Below, piece after piece: positions 53,045 to 61,125 of a DNA stretch of 64,000 bases. Where the stretch lies: NCBI RefSeq assembly GCF_900176005.1, contig NZ_LT838272.1:2623587-2687586 (forward strand), written 5' to 3'. The notes beneath the pieces are model-generated. The model ran no database searches and was not told the origin of the DNA. It worked only from the letters and a program-made list of their open reading frames with translations. This stretch comes from Thermanaeromonas toyohensis ToBE (GTDB taxonomy: Bacteria; Bacillota; DSM-521; Neomoorellales; Neomoorellaceae). The stretch's first letter is position 1. Each line of letters starts with the position of its first letter. Made by a program: the position numbers and the translations under genes.

Positions 53045-53319
53045 AAAACGACATGGTGACCCGTTGCTATCTTTGCGGAGGTAAAACAGTTCAGCGCCTG
53101 GTCACCGCCGAAAACTGGTGGGGCGACCAACTGACCTTAGTGGAGGGTGTGCCGGCCTGGGTATGTGAGAACTGTGGTGAAAAATACTTTGAGGCCGAAG
53201 TTTGCCGCATCTTAGACGCTATGCGTGAGGCCCCGCCAGCGGAAGAGAGGATAATGCGTGTGCCTGTTTACAAGTTCCCGCCCGCTCGCCTAGCAAAAAC
53301 GCCTTCTACAAGGCCCTAG
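53041..53319 (+). CDS. YgiT-type zinc-finger protein (antitoxin-like)
   Basis: A 92-residue protein with two Cys-x2-Cys pairs (CYLCGG and CENCGEKYF), as in the zinc domain of MqsA/YgiT. It lacks the helix-turn-helix of full MqsA. The GTG start at 53041 overlaps the stop of the DUF4258 gene (GTGA). The two likely make a toxin-antitoxin pair. A long hairpin terminator follows. Confidence 0.8.
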   Translation: MKNDMVTRCYLCGGKTVQRLVTAENWWGDQLTLVEGVPAWVCENCGEKYFEAEVCRILDAMREAPPAEERIMRVPVYKFPPARLAKTPSTRP

Positions 53320-53324
53320 AAAGG

Positions 53325-53375
53325 CCGTGAAAAGGCCGGGAGGTATTTTGGGTACCTGCCCGGCCTTTTTCACGG
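53325..53375. terminator. bidirectional terminator with about 20-bp stem
   Basis: CCGTGAAAAGGCCGGG-AGGTA faces TACCTGCCCGGCC-TTTTTCACGG. Further pairs outside (GCCTTCTA near 53301 and TAGAAGGC near 53391) extend it. It separates the convergent YgiT-type and integrase genes. Confidence 0.85.
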
Positions 53376-53429
53376 GCTTGTAGGCCAAAATAGAAGGCGT
53401 GCTTAGGGCTTAAAGCCTGGGCTTTAAAC

Positions 53430-54380
53430 TTAGAGCTTCCTCACGCGCTCCCGGACCTGGAGGAGGCGGTTAACGGGCGAACACTGGGCATTTTCCCGGT
53501 GAAGGTCGGCCTCCACGAGGACAGTATAGCGGCGGGTGGTGTTGAGCGAAGTATGGCCCAGTTGCCTCTGAACGTAGAAAGCCGTGGCACCGCTTCGTAA
53601 AGCGAGGATGGCCGCGCTGTGGCGTAGGGTGTAAGGCGTCACGTTTATCCCCAATTCCCTGGAGTAGCGTTTTAGCCGGTGGGCCCAGGAGGAGACCAGC
53701 ATCCTCTGGCCGTTCTCGCTGCAAAACACGGGCACTGCCGGACCCCATGCCGCAGGCCGGGCATTGATGAGCCGGGCCAGGTACTTAGCCGTTTGGGCGT
53801 TAAAGACCACGGTGCGGGGCAGGCGGGTCTTGCTTATATGGGCCGGTATGTACGCCTCATAACTGCGGAGGTTGAAATGCTCAGGCAGGAGGGCCAGGGC
53901 CTCAGAGGGCCTTGTGCCCGTATCGAGTGAGAAAAGGAGCAAAGCGAGGTCACGCAAGCCCGTGAAGGTATCTTGCCTTCGCTTGAGGAAGCTCACCAGA
54001 GCGGCTAGCTCTTCCTCCGCGGCTGCCCGGGGCGTTTCGCCTTCACGGCGCTGCCTTACCTTTACCACAGGGTTGGAGGGAATAATCCCTATGTGCATGG
54101 CCCAGCGGAAAAAGGTATTCAGCTTGCGCCGGGCGGTATTGAAGAAGCTGGGTTTGCTGGGCGCAAGCCTGGCGAAATACTCGAGAACGGCTTCCTCCAG
54201 CGCCTCCGGCTGGGACCAGGCATCCGGCCTGTGGGCGAAAAACCGGCGTATGTGCCATTCGTAATCGTTAAGGCTTCGCTCCGCCAAACCCCCGGCCTGC
54301 TTCTCCCGCAGGAAAGCGCTTAGAGCATCCTCCCAGGTGGCAAATTTCTCTCTGGGGTTTATACGCAGCACGCGGGCCAT
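53430..54380 (-). CDS. tyrosine recombinase (integrase)
   Basis: A 316-residue integrase. The N-terminal SAM-like core-binding domain covers about 10-115. The catalytic domain has Arg157 (TGTRPSEAL), Lys184, Arg253 (YTLRHSAA), His276 (LGHTSLNTT) and nucleophile Tyr285. The first His of the usual H-x2-R box is Tyr250 here. It begins about 105 bp from tRNA-Cys, which marks the site of integration. A decayed relative stands at the other end of the element. Confidence 0.93.
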   Translation of the reverse strand: MARVLRINPREKFATWEDALSAFLREKQAGGLAERSLNDYEWHIRRFFAHRPDAWSQPEALEEAVLEYFARLAPSKPSFFNTARRKLNTFFRWAMHIGIIPSNPVVKVRQRREGETPRAAAEEELAALVSFLKRRQDTFTGLRDLALLLFSLDTGTRPSEALALLPEHFNLRSYEAYIPAHISKTRLPRTVVFNAQTAKYLARLINARPAAWGPAVPVFCSENGQRMLVSSWAHRLKRYSRELGINVTPYTLRHSAAILALRSGATAFYVQRQLGHTSLNTTRRYTVLVEADLHRENAQCSPVNRLLQVRERVRKL

Positions 54381-54391
54381 AAAAAACTAAT

Positions 54392-54435
54392 CCCTCCCGT
54401 GGCATCGCTCACTTTGGAGCGTTGCCCGTGGAGGG
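54392..54435 (-). repeat. leader hairpin of the integrase
   Basis: CCCTCCACGGGCAACGCTC faces GAGCGATGCCACGGGAGGG. An A-A mismatch lies inside GGCA-a-CGCTC / GAGCG-a-TGCC. It is a relative of 49896-49943. Confidence 0.7.
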
Positions 54436-54484
54436 TCTTTTTCAGGAGCATCGCTCTCGGCAGTTTTATAGCACGGGTATATAC

Positions 54485-54560
54485 TGGAGGCGCGGGCCGG
54501 ATTTGAACCGGCGAATGGCGGTTTTGCAGACCGCAGCGTTAGCCACTTCGCCACCGCGCC
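54485..54560 (-). tRNA. tRNA-Cys(GCA), right copy
   Basis: Same sequence as the left copy: acceptor GGCGCGG/CCGCGCC, anticodon loop CTGCAAA, CCA encoded. It follows the intact tRNA-Gly by 12 bases and shares its promoter, so it is the likely expressed copy. Confidence 0.96.
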
Positions 54561-54638
54561 TTATAGATAAAATGGAGCGGAAGACGGGATTTGAACCCGC
54601 GACCCCCGCCTTGGCAAGGCGATGCTCTACCGCTGAGC
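54485..54638. repeat. right 154-bp direct repeat bounding the integrated element
   Basis: Identical to 49957-50110. The distance between copies is 4528 bp. Confidence 0.92.
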
Positions 54639-54647
54639 TACTTCCGC
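54573..54647 (-). tRNA. tRNA-Gly(GCC), with encoded CCA
   Basis: Acceptor GCGGAAG/CTTCCGC, D arm GCTC..GAGC, anticodon stem CGCCT/AGGCG with loop TTGCCAA-type (anticodon GCC), T arm with TTCAAAT, CCA encoded. Confidence 0.96.
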
Positions 54648-54660
54648 CCGTGCATCTTCT

Positions 54661-54689
54661 ATTTTAGTTGGTCGTTAATCTTTTGTCAA
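54661..54689 (-). promoter_or_regulatory. promoter of the tRNA-Gly/tRNA-Cys unit
   Basis: TTGACA (54684-54689) and TAAAAT (54661-54666) with a 17-base spacer. The insertion sequence begins only nine bases upstream of the -35, leaving the promoter whole. Confidence 0.82.
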
Positions 54690-56099
54690 GAAGTAAAGGG
54701 CTCTATAATAAAAAGTGTGGGATAGGGGTAGATGGGATTAAGCGAGTGGGAAGGTAGATTTTGGTTGTAGGAGGAAAAGGACGGGGGCACATCCAAATGA
54801 ATATTAGCAATCCAAAACCCTTTCAAGAGAGGAGTGCCCCCATGCACAAGATTAGCACGTTCACCCTCGAAGAGCAAGAGAATTTTGAGAAAATACTACA
54901 GCCCATTTTAGAAGAACCCCAAGACCCAGGAGATATTGTGTTAAAGGTAACCGTAGACCCTCCAGAGGTATGTCCTGTATGCAACGAAGGCAAATTACAC
55001 AGGCATGGCTTCTTAAAGGAGAACCAGAAGCCGAAAGAAAGAAGAATTCGCCATGCCTTCTTATACAGTAGATGGGTCATTCTATTGTGGGTTCCCGTAC
55101 GGTATAAGTGTTACCGTTGTGGCAAGACTTATACCCTTCGTCCTCCGGGTACCAGCCCCTGGGCCAGATTTACAAAATTAGGGGTGCAGACAGTAGTTTA
55201 TTATGCCCAGAGGATGAGCTTTACTTATGCGGCTCAAATGTTAAACCTTACCCCCACTAGGGTTATAAGATTAGTGGACAAGTATGTCCAGCCTAATCTT
55301 CCTTTTGATGATACTCAAGAACCTATAGTGTTAACCTTAGATGAGCTATCCTTTACTGGGAACGATTTTGTATGCATGGTAGGGAGGTTGGAACCGGACA
55401 AGAGGCCTTTGACTATTTTAGAGGATGTGAGAACGGCAACTATAAAGGCTTACCTAGAAGAGCTCAAGAAAGCTGGGGTCAAAGTAGAGGCGGTAGTAAT
55501 TGACATGAAAGACTCTTGGCGTAAGTTAATCAAAGCAATATTTCCTTCAGCCAAGATAATAGTAGACCCTTTTCATGTGATCCAGGATGCTAACCGTCGT
55601 TTAGATGAGGCAAGAAGGATAGAGCAAGAAGCGAGCAAAGAGAAGATACCCCGGTTTCCTCTGATTAAAGCTAAAGAGAGACTTACTCCCAGACAGCAAG
55701 AGGCATTAGAAAAAATTAAAGATAAATACCCGTCCCTCTATGAATTATACCAGCTAAAGGAAGACTTAAGGCAAATTCTAAGGATGGACCGGGTAGAAGA
55801 GGCAGAAGCTGCTTTGAGCCGTTGGTTTATAAATGCAGAATGCGCTGAAAATGCAGAGGGACGGATATGGGCCCGTACTATCAAGTCTTGGAGGTCAGAA
55901 ATATTAAACCTGGTAAGATATACCCAGCAAGGTCGCCGGTACACTAATGGCTATATAGAAGGTAAAAATACCTTAAGCAAAATGCTTAAACGCTTAAGTT
56001 TCGGCTTCAGAAATCGCATTCATTTCATCAAAAAAATCTTCCTAGGATGTTGCCCCCAAAATCTGATCCCACAACTATTGACATAGAGCCGAAGTAAAG
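54690..56099 (+). mobile_element. ISL3-family insertion sequence with target duplication
   Basis: A 1392-bp element (54699-56090) with imperfect inverted ends of about 25 bp. The left end starts GGCTCTATAATAAAAAGTGT and the right end, reversed, starts GGCTCTATGTCAATAGTTGT; both then read GGGAT. GAAGTAAAG flanks both sides (54690-54698 and 56091-56099), which fits the 8-bp duplication of the ISL3 family. The single transposase gene is intact, so the copy may be recent. Confidence 0.9.
54842..56086 (+). CDS. ISL3-family transposase
   Basis: A 414-residue DDE transposase. The N-terminal zinc ribbon has CPVCNEGKLHRHG and CYRCGKTYTLRPPG. A helix-turn-helix (FTYAAQMLNLTPTRVIRLVDKY) follows. The catalytic part contains LTLDELSFTGND, VVIDMKDSWRKLIKAIFP and VDPFHVIQDANRRLDEARR, and the C-terminal NGYIEGKNTLSKMLKR with the last Glu. 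The start at 54842 has AGAGGAGTG upstream. It fills nearly the whole IS. Confidence 0.93.
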   Translation: MHKISTFTLEEQENFEKILQPILEEPQDPGDIVLKVTVDPPEVCPVCNEGKLHRHGFLKENQKPKERRIRHAFLYSRWVILLWVPVRYKCYRCGKTYTLRPPGTSPWARFTKLGVQTVVYYAQRMSFTYAAQMLNLTPTRVIRLVDKYVQPNLPFDDTQEPIVLTLDELSFTGNDFVCMVGRLEPDKRPLTILEDVRTATIKAYLEELKKAGVKVEAVVIDMKDSWRKLIKAIFPSAKIIVDPFHVIQDANRRLDEARRIEQEASKEKIPRFPLIKAKERLTPRQQEALEKIKDKYPSLYELYQLKEDLRQILRMDRVEEAEAALSRWFINAECAENAEGRIWARTIKSWRSEILNLVRYTQQGRRYTNGYIEGKNTLSKMLKRLSFGFRNRIHFIKKIFLGCCPQNLIPQLLT

Positions 56100-56320
56100 G
56101 GCTCTAGAATGTAGATAGGCCAGAGTTTCGTTTACAGTACTTTGAGAGGGTTAAACAGGTATTGAAAAGGGTGGGTATCCCAGGGGTATTATCAAAGTGG
56201 CTACCAAAAACCCGAAAGGAGGGACACCCACCCAATGACATTCCTATTCCCTCCGGACCATCTCCACTTCATCTCTACATCAAATCCGCTTATTGAACAT
56301 ATGTACTATAAAGATTTTGT
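56100..56320 (+). mobile_element. possible truncated end of another insertion sequence
   Basis: After the ISL3 copy, GGCTCTAGAAT repeats the start of the IS end. A long hairpin GGGTGGGTATCCC / GGGACACCCACCC (about 56170-56232) precedes a short frame from 56235 (MTFLFPPDHLHFIS) that runs into the methyltransferase gene. It looks like the left end of a lost element, but no family could be named. Confidence 0.35.
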
Positions 56321-57337
56321 TTATGCAACACGACAATATTCCACTACCGCTTCAACAATAGCCTTTAAATTAGTATTAGGGGTTCTTAAGGGTACAGCAC
56401 ATTCGGGAGCGATAATTTCTATTCCTGCTTCACAAATGGCGAATACTTCCCTACGTACATCTTCTGGAGTACCCTCGAGGAGGGTGACTGGATTATTCAC
56501 GTTTCCGATTAAAGAAATTCTTCCTGCTACTATTTCGTGGGCGCGGCGGGGATTAACTTTGGAATCAAAATGAAAACCACTGAACCCCGCTAGGACAACA
56601 TACTCTAAGCGGTCAATAGTATTGCCGCAGATATGCAAGATAGTAGGACCTTCGATTTGTCTTGTTATTTCCTGGTGGACGGGTAAAAGAAAATCACGGT
56701 AGCACGTGCCACTTACCAGATCGCCAGTGGCATGATCGGCTACGGTAATCACATCCGCTCCAGCTTTAAGCTGGGCGTTAGCGAACATAACCGAGACCTC
56801 TTTTAATCTAGCTAGAAAACGGTGTACTTTGTCGGGTTCCAAGATAGTTTTAATCAGGAAATTTTGTACACCATGCAAGTGGTAGGATAAAGTCCACGGC
56901 CCCATAACTTTTCCTATAAGACAGACGTAATCACCGTACTCTCTTTTTAATATTTTTAAGGCTTTCAGTACAGTTCGTACTGGTGGCCGGTCTAAGAAAT
57001 CTGTGGGTACCTTTATTTCCTCTGGATCCCCAAAGGGGTTTTCCAACACATCGGGCATAGTGTCAAGTGTACCCCAATTTATTTTTAGCCCAAAGGCCGC
57101 TACCTCCTGTACCACACTAAAATAGGGTGCGATAGTATCGAAGCCCAAAAGTTCGTAGCCCGTAGCGGCTAGCCGGGCCATCTTTTCAGGGTCTAGGTGT
57201 ACCTCAGGAAAATAAGCACCGCAAGCTTCCATAGACTCCACAGTAGCTACCGAAGTGGGATTCCCCACGGGAATACGATCCACCCGCTGACGATATAAAG
57301 CTCTTAAGAAACGCTCTTTAGGTGTCATAGCATCCAT
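56321..57337 (-). CDS. UroD-family methyltransferase, MtaA-like
   Basis: A 338-residue UroD-fold protein of the methylcobamide methyltransferase type. The zinc motif of MtaA-like enzymes is visible as His-x-Cys in ILHICGN and a distant Cys in APECAVPLRTP about 75 residues on. MtaA moves a methyl group from a corrinoid protein to a thiol. Bacterial relatives occur in methyl-group catabolism, though the acceptor here is unknown. The start at 57337 has AGGAGTG six bases upstream. The frame open to 57346 starts within that leader. Confidence 0.85.
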   Translation of the reverse strand: MDAMTPKERFLRALYRQRVDRIPVGNPTSVATVESMEACGAYFPEVHLDPEKMARLAATGYELLGFDTIAPYFSVVQEVAAFGLKINWGTLDTMPDVLENPFGDPEEIKVPTDFLDRPPVRTVLKALKILKREYGDYVCLIGKVMGPWTLSYHLHGVQNFLIKTILEPDKVHRFLARLKEVSVMFANAQLKAGADVITVADHATGDLVSGTCYRDFLLPVHQEITRQIEGPTILHICGNTIDRLEYVVLAGFSGFHFDSKVNPRRAHEIVAGRISLIGNVNNPVTLLEGTPEDVRREVFAICEAGIEIIAPECAVPLRTPNTNLKAIVEAVVEYCRVA

Positions 57338-57524
57338 GAACTTCACTCCTTTTAAAAGGGTGTTACAAAAATAGGACTACAACACTCATGAATCCCACTG
57401 CCATCGGACTGTGATATTGTTATAGATTCTTTCAGTTTGGGAGGACTAAAAAAATTTTTCGCGAATAATATTATTAACTCTTGGTTTATATTCTGGTTTA
57501 TATTCCCGGGAGGTAAAAATAAAC

Positions 57525-57839
57525 ATGGCTTATGCTAAGATAGATGCGGGTATATGTGGCTTTATTACTGAAGTAGAAGTAATCGCGCATGACATAATGC
57601 AAGCTAAAGTCAAAATTAACACCACCTGCCCTAATATCCAAAAAATAGCTGCTGAGCTTACCGAGGTCAATCCCCTAGAAGAAATCGGAAATAAAAATGA
57701 AGGCAGCCGTATTCGCGAGTTCTTCCAGCGGTATAGCCCCCATGCTGCCTGTCCTGTTCCTTCTGGGCTAGTAAAGGCCATAGAAGTAGCCGCAGGCCTG
57801 GCTCTACCCCGGGATGCTCATATATATGTATCGCGCTGA
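57525..57839 (+). CDS. DUF6951-like small protein
   Basis: A 104-residue protein (MAYAKIDAGICGFITEVEV, INTTCPNIQKIAAEL, HAACPVPSGLVKAIEVAAGL). It has conserved single Cys residues in contexts typical of proteins that accompany UroD-type methyltransferases and DUF1638. Function is unknown. GGGAGGT precedes the ATG. It is the only rightward gene in this locus. Confidence 0.7.
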   Translation: MAYAKIDAGICGFITEVEVIAHDIMQAKVKINTTCPNIQKIAAELTEVNPLEEIGNKNEGSRIREFFQRYSPHAACPVPSGLVKAIEVAAGLALPRDAHIYVSR

Positions 57840-57914
57840 TGGTACCAGATCCTAAGGACCGTGCTAAACAATCTATAAGTTTTATAGAAGCCCCTGTCAG
57901 AGGGCTCACCATGA

Positions 57915-58592
57915 TTACCAGTAGTTACCTGTTCTAAATTCTTTCGGGTCTACCGCTTGACCGGGGAACACCTCTAGGAAGTCCTCCCCATCTAATTGCA
58001 AATTTATGAGACGCTCTAGCCATTTTAAATCACCCTGCAATTCATCATAATGCAGATTACAGAAAGCAGCAAACGCCCGGGTATACTGCCGATCCTCCAC
58101 ACCCTGGCTTTGCCCCGTATCGATGAAGGCTACGCGGGTATACCCTTTAAGCACCTCTTTTAAAATCCACCTGGCTGTCTCTTCACCGTAAAGGGAAACA
58201 CATCGCTGGTATTCTTTGTAAGGATCGGAACCGAATTCTATCCAGCCTCGGCTTAAATAATAAGCATTGCCCTTCTCTTTATCTCTTTCATGGGCTGTAC
58301 GAGATCCTAAGAGCAACCCGATGCAGTCGTCAGCCTTAGGAATCACTAGACGACAGCGGCGGGTTTGCAAACCGGCTATACCATTGCCACATAAGCCATA
58401 ACCAAGAATAATAACACCATTAAATCCTTCTTTTTCCAGCCGTTCAATATTTTCCTGCACCGTGGTCCGGAGTAAATCCGGTGTCCGGTGTAAACCTTGC
58501 TTTAAAAAGGTAACTTCCTTAAGGTTTACCCCTAAGCTTTCTAGCTCGTAGCGCAAAACCTCGCAGGCAATAATATATCTTGCTACCTGCAA
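57915..58592 (-). CDS. DUF1638 domain protein
   Basis: A 225-residue DUF1638 protein. Typical segments are VILGYGLCGNGIAGLQTRRCRLVIPKADDCIGLLLGS (part) and SRGWIEFGSDPYKEYQRC. The family is found beside corrinoid methyltransferase genes in anaerobes and holds conserved Cys residues (GYGLCGNG, KADDC), but its activity is not known. A TTG start at 58592 lies behind GGAGGTG. The frame is open to 58619. Confidence 0.82.
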   Translation of the reverse strand: MQVARYIIACEVLRYELESLGVNLKEVTFLKQGLHRTPDLLRTTVQENIERLEKEGFNGVIILGYGLCGNGIAGLQTRRCRLVIPKADDCIGLLLGSRTAHERDKEKGNAYYLSRGWIEFGSDPYKEYQRCVSLYGEETARWILKEVLKGYTRVAFIDTGQSQGVEDRQYTRAFAAFCNLHYDELQGDLKWLERLINLQLDGEDFLEVFPGQAVDPKEFRTGNYW

Positions 58593-58686
58593 AAATAGAG
58601 CACCTCCAAAGCAAAACAAGGAGCCTTTCTAGGCTCCCAGGAAATTTATAGTGTAAACGGAACCCAGCGATATAACAATTTAGGGG

Positions 58687-59889
58687 TTATAGTTTCATAG
58701 GTAAGGTTCCCCACTCGTTCACCATTTCACCAATTCTCTTAATACGAGAAAACTTGGCGTTAGCCGGCACAGTATCAGCCACACCAAGGATAAACCGATA
58801 ACCTGGTGCTATCTCTTTAAAGAGCCTACGCATAAAGGCCTCAAATTCTTCATCTGTCATACTCTCTTCTTCCAACACCACCGACGGTACCCCACCGAAG
58901 ATAGTCACTTTATCCTTAAAAGCTTTCTTAATCTCCGAAATTGTACATTTGGTCATGGGTTGAGGGCATATGGCCTCTGCTATGTCCATCCCGCTCTCGG
59001 CTAAAAGGTGTAATAATCCCTGATTTTCCCCGTCACAATGGCATAAAAGAAGCTTGCCTTTTTCATGAAGTAAGCTGGATAGCTTTTGAAGGTAAGGCAT
59101 GATATATTTCTCAAAGAAAGGTGGATAAGTAAGCATTTCATCGAAATTAGCCCCCGAAAATACTACTTCTGCTGGAGAATCAGCTAAAATACGGAATACG
59201 CTGTCAAAGTATGGTTCCATATCTTCACAGAGTTGCTCCAACTCTTTAGGATGGTCGTACAGCTCTAAGTAGAATTGGGTAGGACTCATGAACTCCTTCA
59301 TGATGTGGTGCATGGGGCTGGCTGAAAGGTTAGCGAAGGCGGCAGCAAAACCACGGTCGCCGACTTTTTCCTGATATTGCCTATAATTATCATAATCAGG
59401 AGTAACTTTGAGGTTACGGAAAATATATCCTACCACTTTGTAGTCTTCAGGCTTCTTTATTATATGCTCCTCAATCCAAGTAATAGAAGCCCCCGCTTTT
59501 CGCATTTCCTCTGTATATAAAATTTTACAAGAAACATTACCTATAGGCGTTCTGTATTCTACTACTGTAGCCTCGCTTTCTTTCTTAACTACCCTTTCTA
59601 CATTTTGTAGTTCAACCCGGTAAGCCATTCCCCAAAGGCGATAAAGTCCAAGCCCGCGATCGATGTTATCATCTTCTGAACGGACATTCAAAAATTCTGG
59701 CACTATCCGGTGATGGGCTACACCTAAAGCATCATATATCTGTTCAAGGGTATAACCTTGATATTCAGGGGGTAACGTCCCGTATAAGGAGTTGCTGTTA
59801 TACCACAGATCTAGCCGTGGTGCCCAGGGCAATTTGTCCGGCCATTCCCCTCGTGCAGCTCTAAGCATACGTTCTTTATGTGTCATCAT
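58687..59889 (-). CDS. UroD-family methyltransferase-like protein
   Basis: A UroD-fold protein of about 400 residues, with His-Cys in LLCHCDGEN and later Cys in AICPQP and TKCTI. These could form a zinc site different from the MtaA pattern. PMHHIMKEFMSP and FGGVPSVVLEE are typical UroD-superfamily segments. The start is set at 59889 (MMTHKERML); the frame to 60009 would read through a hairpin and into the upstream gene. It lies between DUF1638 and a further UroD protein. Confidence 0.82.
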   Translation of the reverse strand: MMTHKERMLRAARGEWPDKLPWAPRLDLWYNSNSLYGTLPPEYQGYTLEQIYDALGVAHHRIVPEFLNVRSEDDNIDRGLGLYRLWGMAYRVELQNVERVVKKESEATVVEYRTPIGNVSCKILYTEEMRKAGASITWIEEHIIKKPEDYKVVGYIFRNLKVTPDYDNYRQYQEKVGDRGFAAAFANLSASPMHHIMKEFMSPTQFYLELYDHPKELEQLCEDMEPYFDSVFRILADSPAEVVFSGANFDEMLTYPPFFEKYIMPYLQKLSSLLHEKGKLLLCHCDGENQGLLHLLAESGMDIAEAICPQPMTKCTISEIKKAFKDKVTIFGGVPSVVLEEESMTDEEFEAFMRRLFKEIAPGYRFILGVADTVPANAKFSRIKRIGEMVNEWGTLPMKL

Positions 59890-59919
59890 AAGGTCATCAG
59901 CCCGCTTCTTTAGGTTTGT

Positions 59920-59943
59920 GACCAGGGGCGAAGGCCCCTGGTC
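59920..59943 (-). promoter_or_regulatory. perfect 10-bp hairpin between two UroD-family genes
   Basis: GACCAGGGGC and GCCCCTGGTC around a GAAG/CTTC tetraloop, just after the stop at 59952. A T-run is lacking. It is probably an mRNA processing or stabilising element. Confidence 0.7.
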
Positions 59944-59951
59944 AAGGGAGA

Positions 59952-61049
59952 TTAGTCTAGCTCTAATGGATACTTCCCATATTTTTTCACAGCTCGGGCC
60001 AAGGCCCAAACATTCTCCACCTTAGCATAGGCCGGCAAGCTGTTGGCGCTGCTCAAAATATAGCCTCCACCAGGGCCCGCTACCCTTATACGTTCCTTTA
60101 CCTCGGCCTCTACTTCCTCCGGTGTGCCTTGCGTAAGGGTATAATCTAAATCTATATTCCCTACTAAGCAGACCCGATGCCCATACTCCCGCTTCATCTT
60201 ACCGATATCCATAGCTGCCGGCTGGATGGGATGGATGGCGCTCATCCCTAAGCTCAAGAGATCCTCCATAATGGGAAACAAGTTCCCATCGCTATGAAAG
60301 ATCCAAGGTTTCTTGATAGCCTGGGCTACCACCTTCATATGGGGCAAGAGGAACTCCCGGAAGGCATCGGGGGAGAGCCAAGGACCTTTATTGTCGGCGA
60401 TATCATCGTTAGCCCAGAAGAAATCAAAGTCCATTTCATTTAAATGTTCAACCACCCTAGCTGACCACTCAGAAAAGCGGGAGTGGATCTCATGGATAAG
60501 CTTGGGGTTATCGAACATAGCATAGGCGAAATTATCTAGCCCCATACTATTGATGGTAGAAGCAGCCCCCAACCGGATACGGGCAAAAACCGCATATTTG
60601 CCCTTATATTTAGCGATCCACTCGGCTACCTTTTCATAACGCGCCGGGTGATCCGGGTCAGGCAGGTACTGGTCGAATAATTTAAGGGAATCTTCGTTGA
60701 CCAGTAGGCCCTTCTCGATAAAATTACGACCTTCAGCGTCTACACCCATCTTGGCGATCCACGGTGGGAAAAAGTCAAAGGTAATCTTCGGCGGGTTATA
60801 ATAATTCTCATGAAAGGCATCTGCACCTTGCATAGATTGACCTGTACCCGCCTGCCCGCCAGATGGATAGTGATACCCGAAGGCATCTAGACCTAAGACA
60901 TCGCACAGCTCATCGGGTGTAAAGTTATCCCGCCCCATGATCTGGATCTGCAAAGGTTCCTCAACGTCATTTTCAACGAAGGGAACCCGGTCGGGTACTC
61001 CGCGGGCCAGCGCTGTGAGTACACGTTGGCGCGGCGTCATCTCTGACAT
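59952..61049 (-). CDS. UroD-family methyltransferase-like protein (HSDGN type)
   Basis: A 365-residue UroD-fold protein. The metal-site region reads PWIFHSDGNLFPIMEDLL, with no Cys after His, unlike MtaA. GLDNFAYAMFDNPKLIHEI and DFFWANDDIADNKGPWLSP follow the pattern of the group often linked to O-demethylation of methoxylated compounds. A strong AGGAGGTG site precedes the ATG at 61049. It is probably the methyltransferase that acts on the methyl donor, though this is inferred. Confidence 0.82.
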   Translation of the reverse strand: MSEMTPRQRVLTALARGVPDRVPFVENDVEEPLQIQIMGRDNFTPDELCDVLGLDAFGYHYPSGGQAGTGQSMQGADAFHENYYNPPKITFDFFPPWIAKMGVDAEGRNFIEKGLLVNEDSLKLFDQYLPDPDHPARYEKVAEWIAKYKGKYAVFARIRLGAASTINSMGLDNFAYAMFDNPKLIHEIHSRFSEWSARVVEHLNEMDFDFFWANDDIADNKGPWLSPDAFREFLLPHMKVVAQAIKKPWIFHSDGNLFPIMEDLLSLGMSAIHPIQPAAMDIGKMKREYGHRVCLVGNIDLDYTLTQGTPEEVEAEVKERIRVAGPGGGYILSSANSLPAYAKVENVWALARAVKKYGKYPLELD

Positions 61050-61125
61050 TTTGTATTCACCTCCTGATTAAAATTTAACATATTTTAACTTTGAAAGAAA
61101 TACCACTTTTTGTTTAGTGGATATC

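Noticed and set aside
49957-54638. The two 154-bp repeats as IS or CRISPR repeats.
   Set aside because: They consist of tRNA genes and their spacer, and occur only twice.
56235-56573. A 112-codon plus-strand frame.
   Set aside because: Most of it is antisense to the well-supported UroD-family gene. Only its first part could be an IS remnant.
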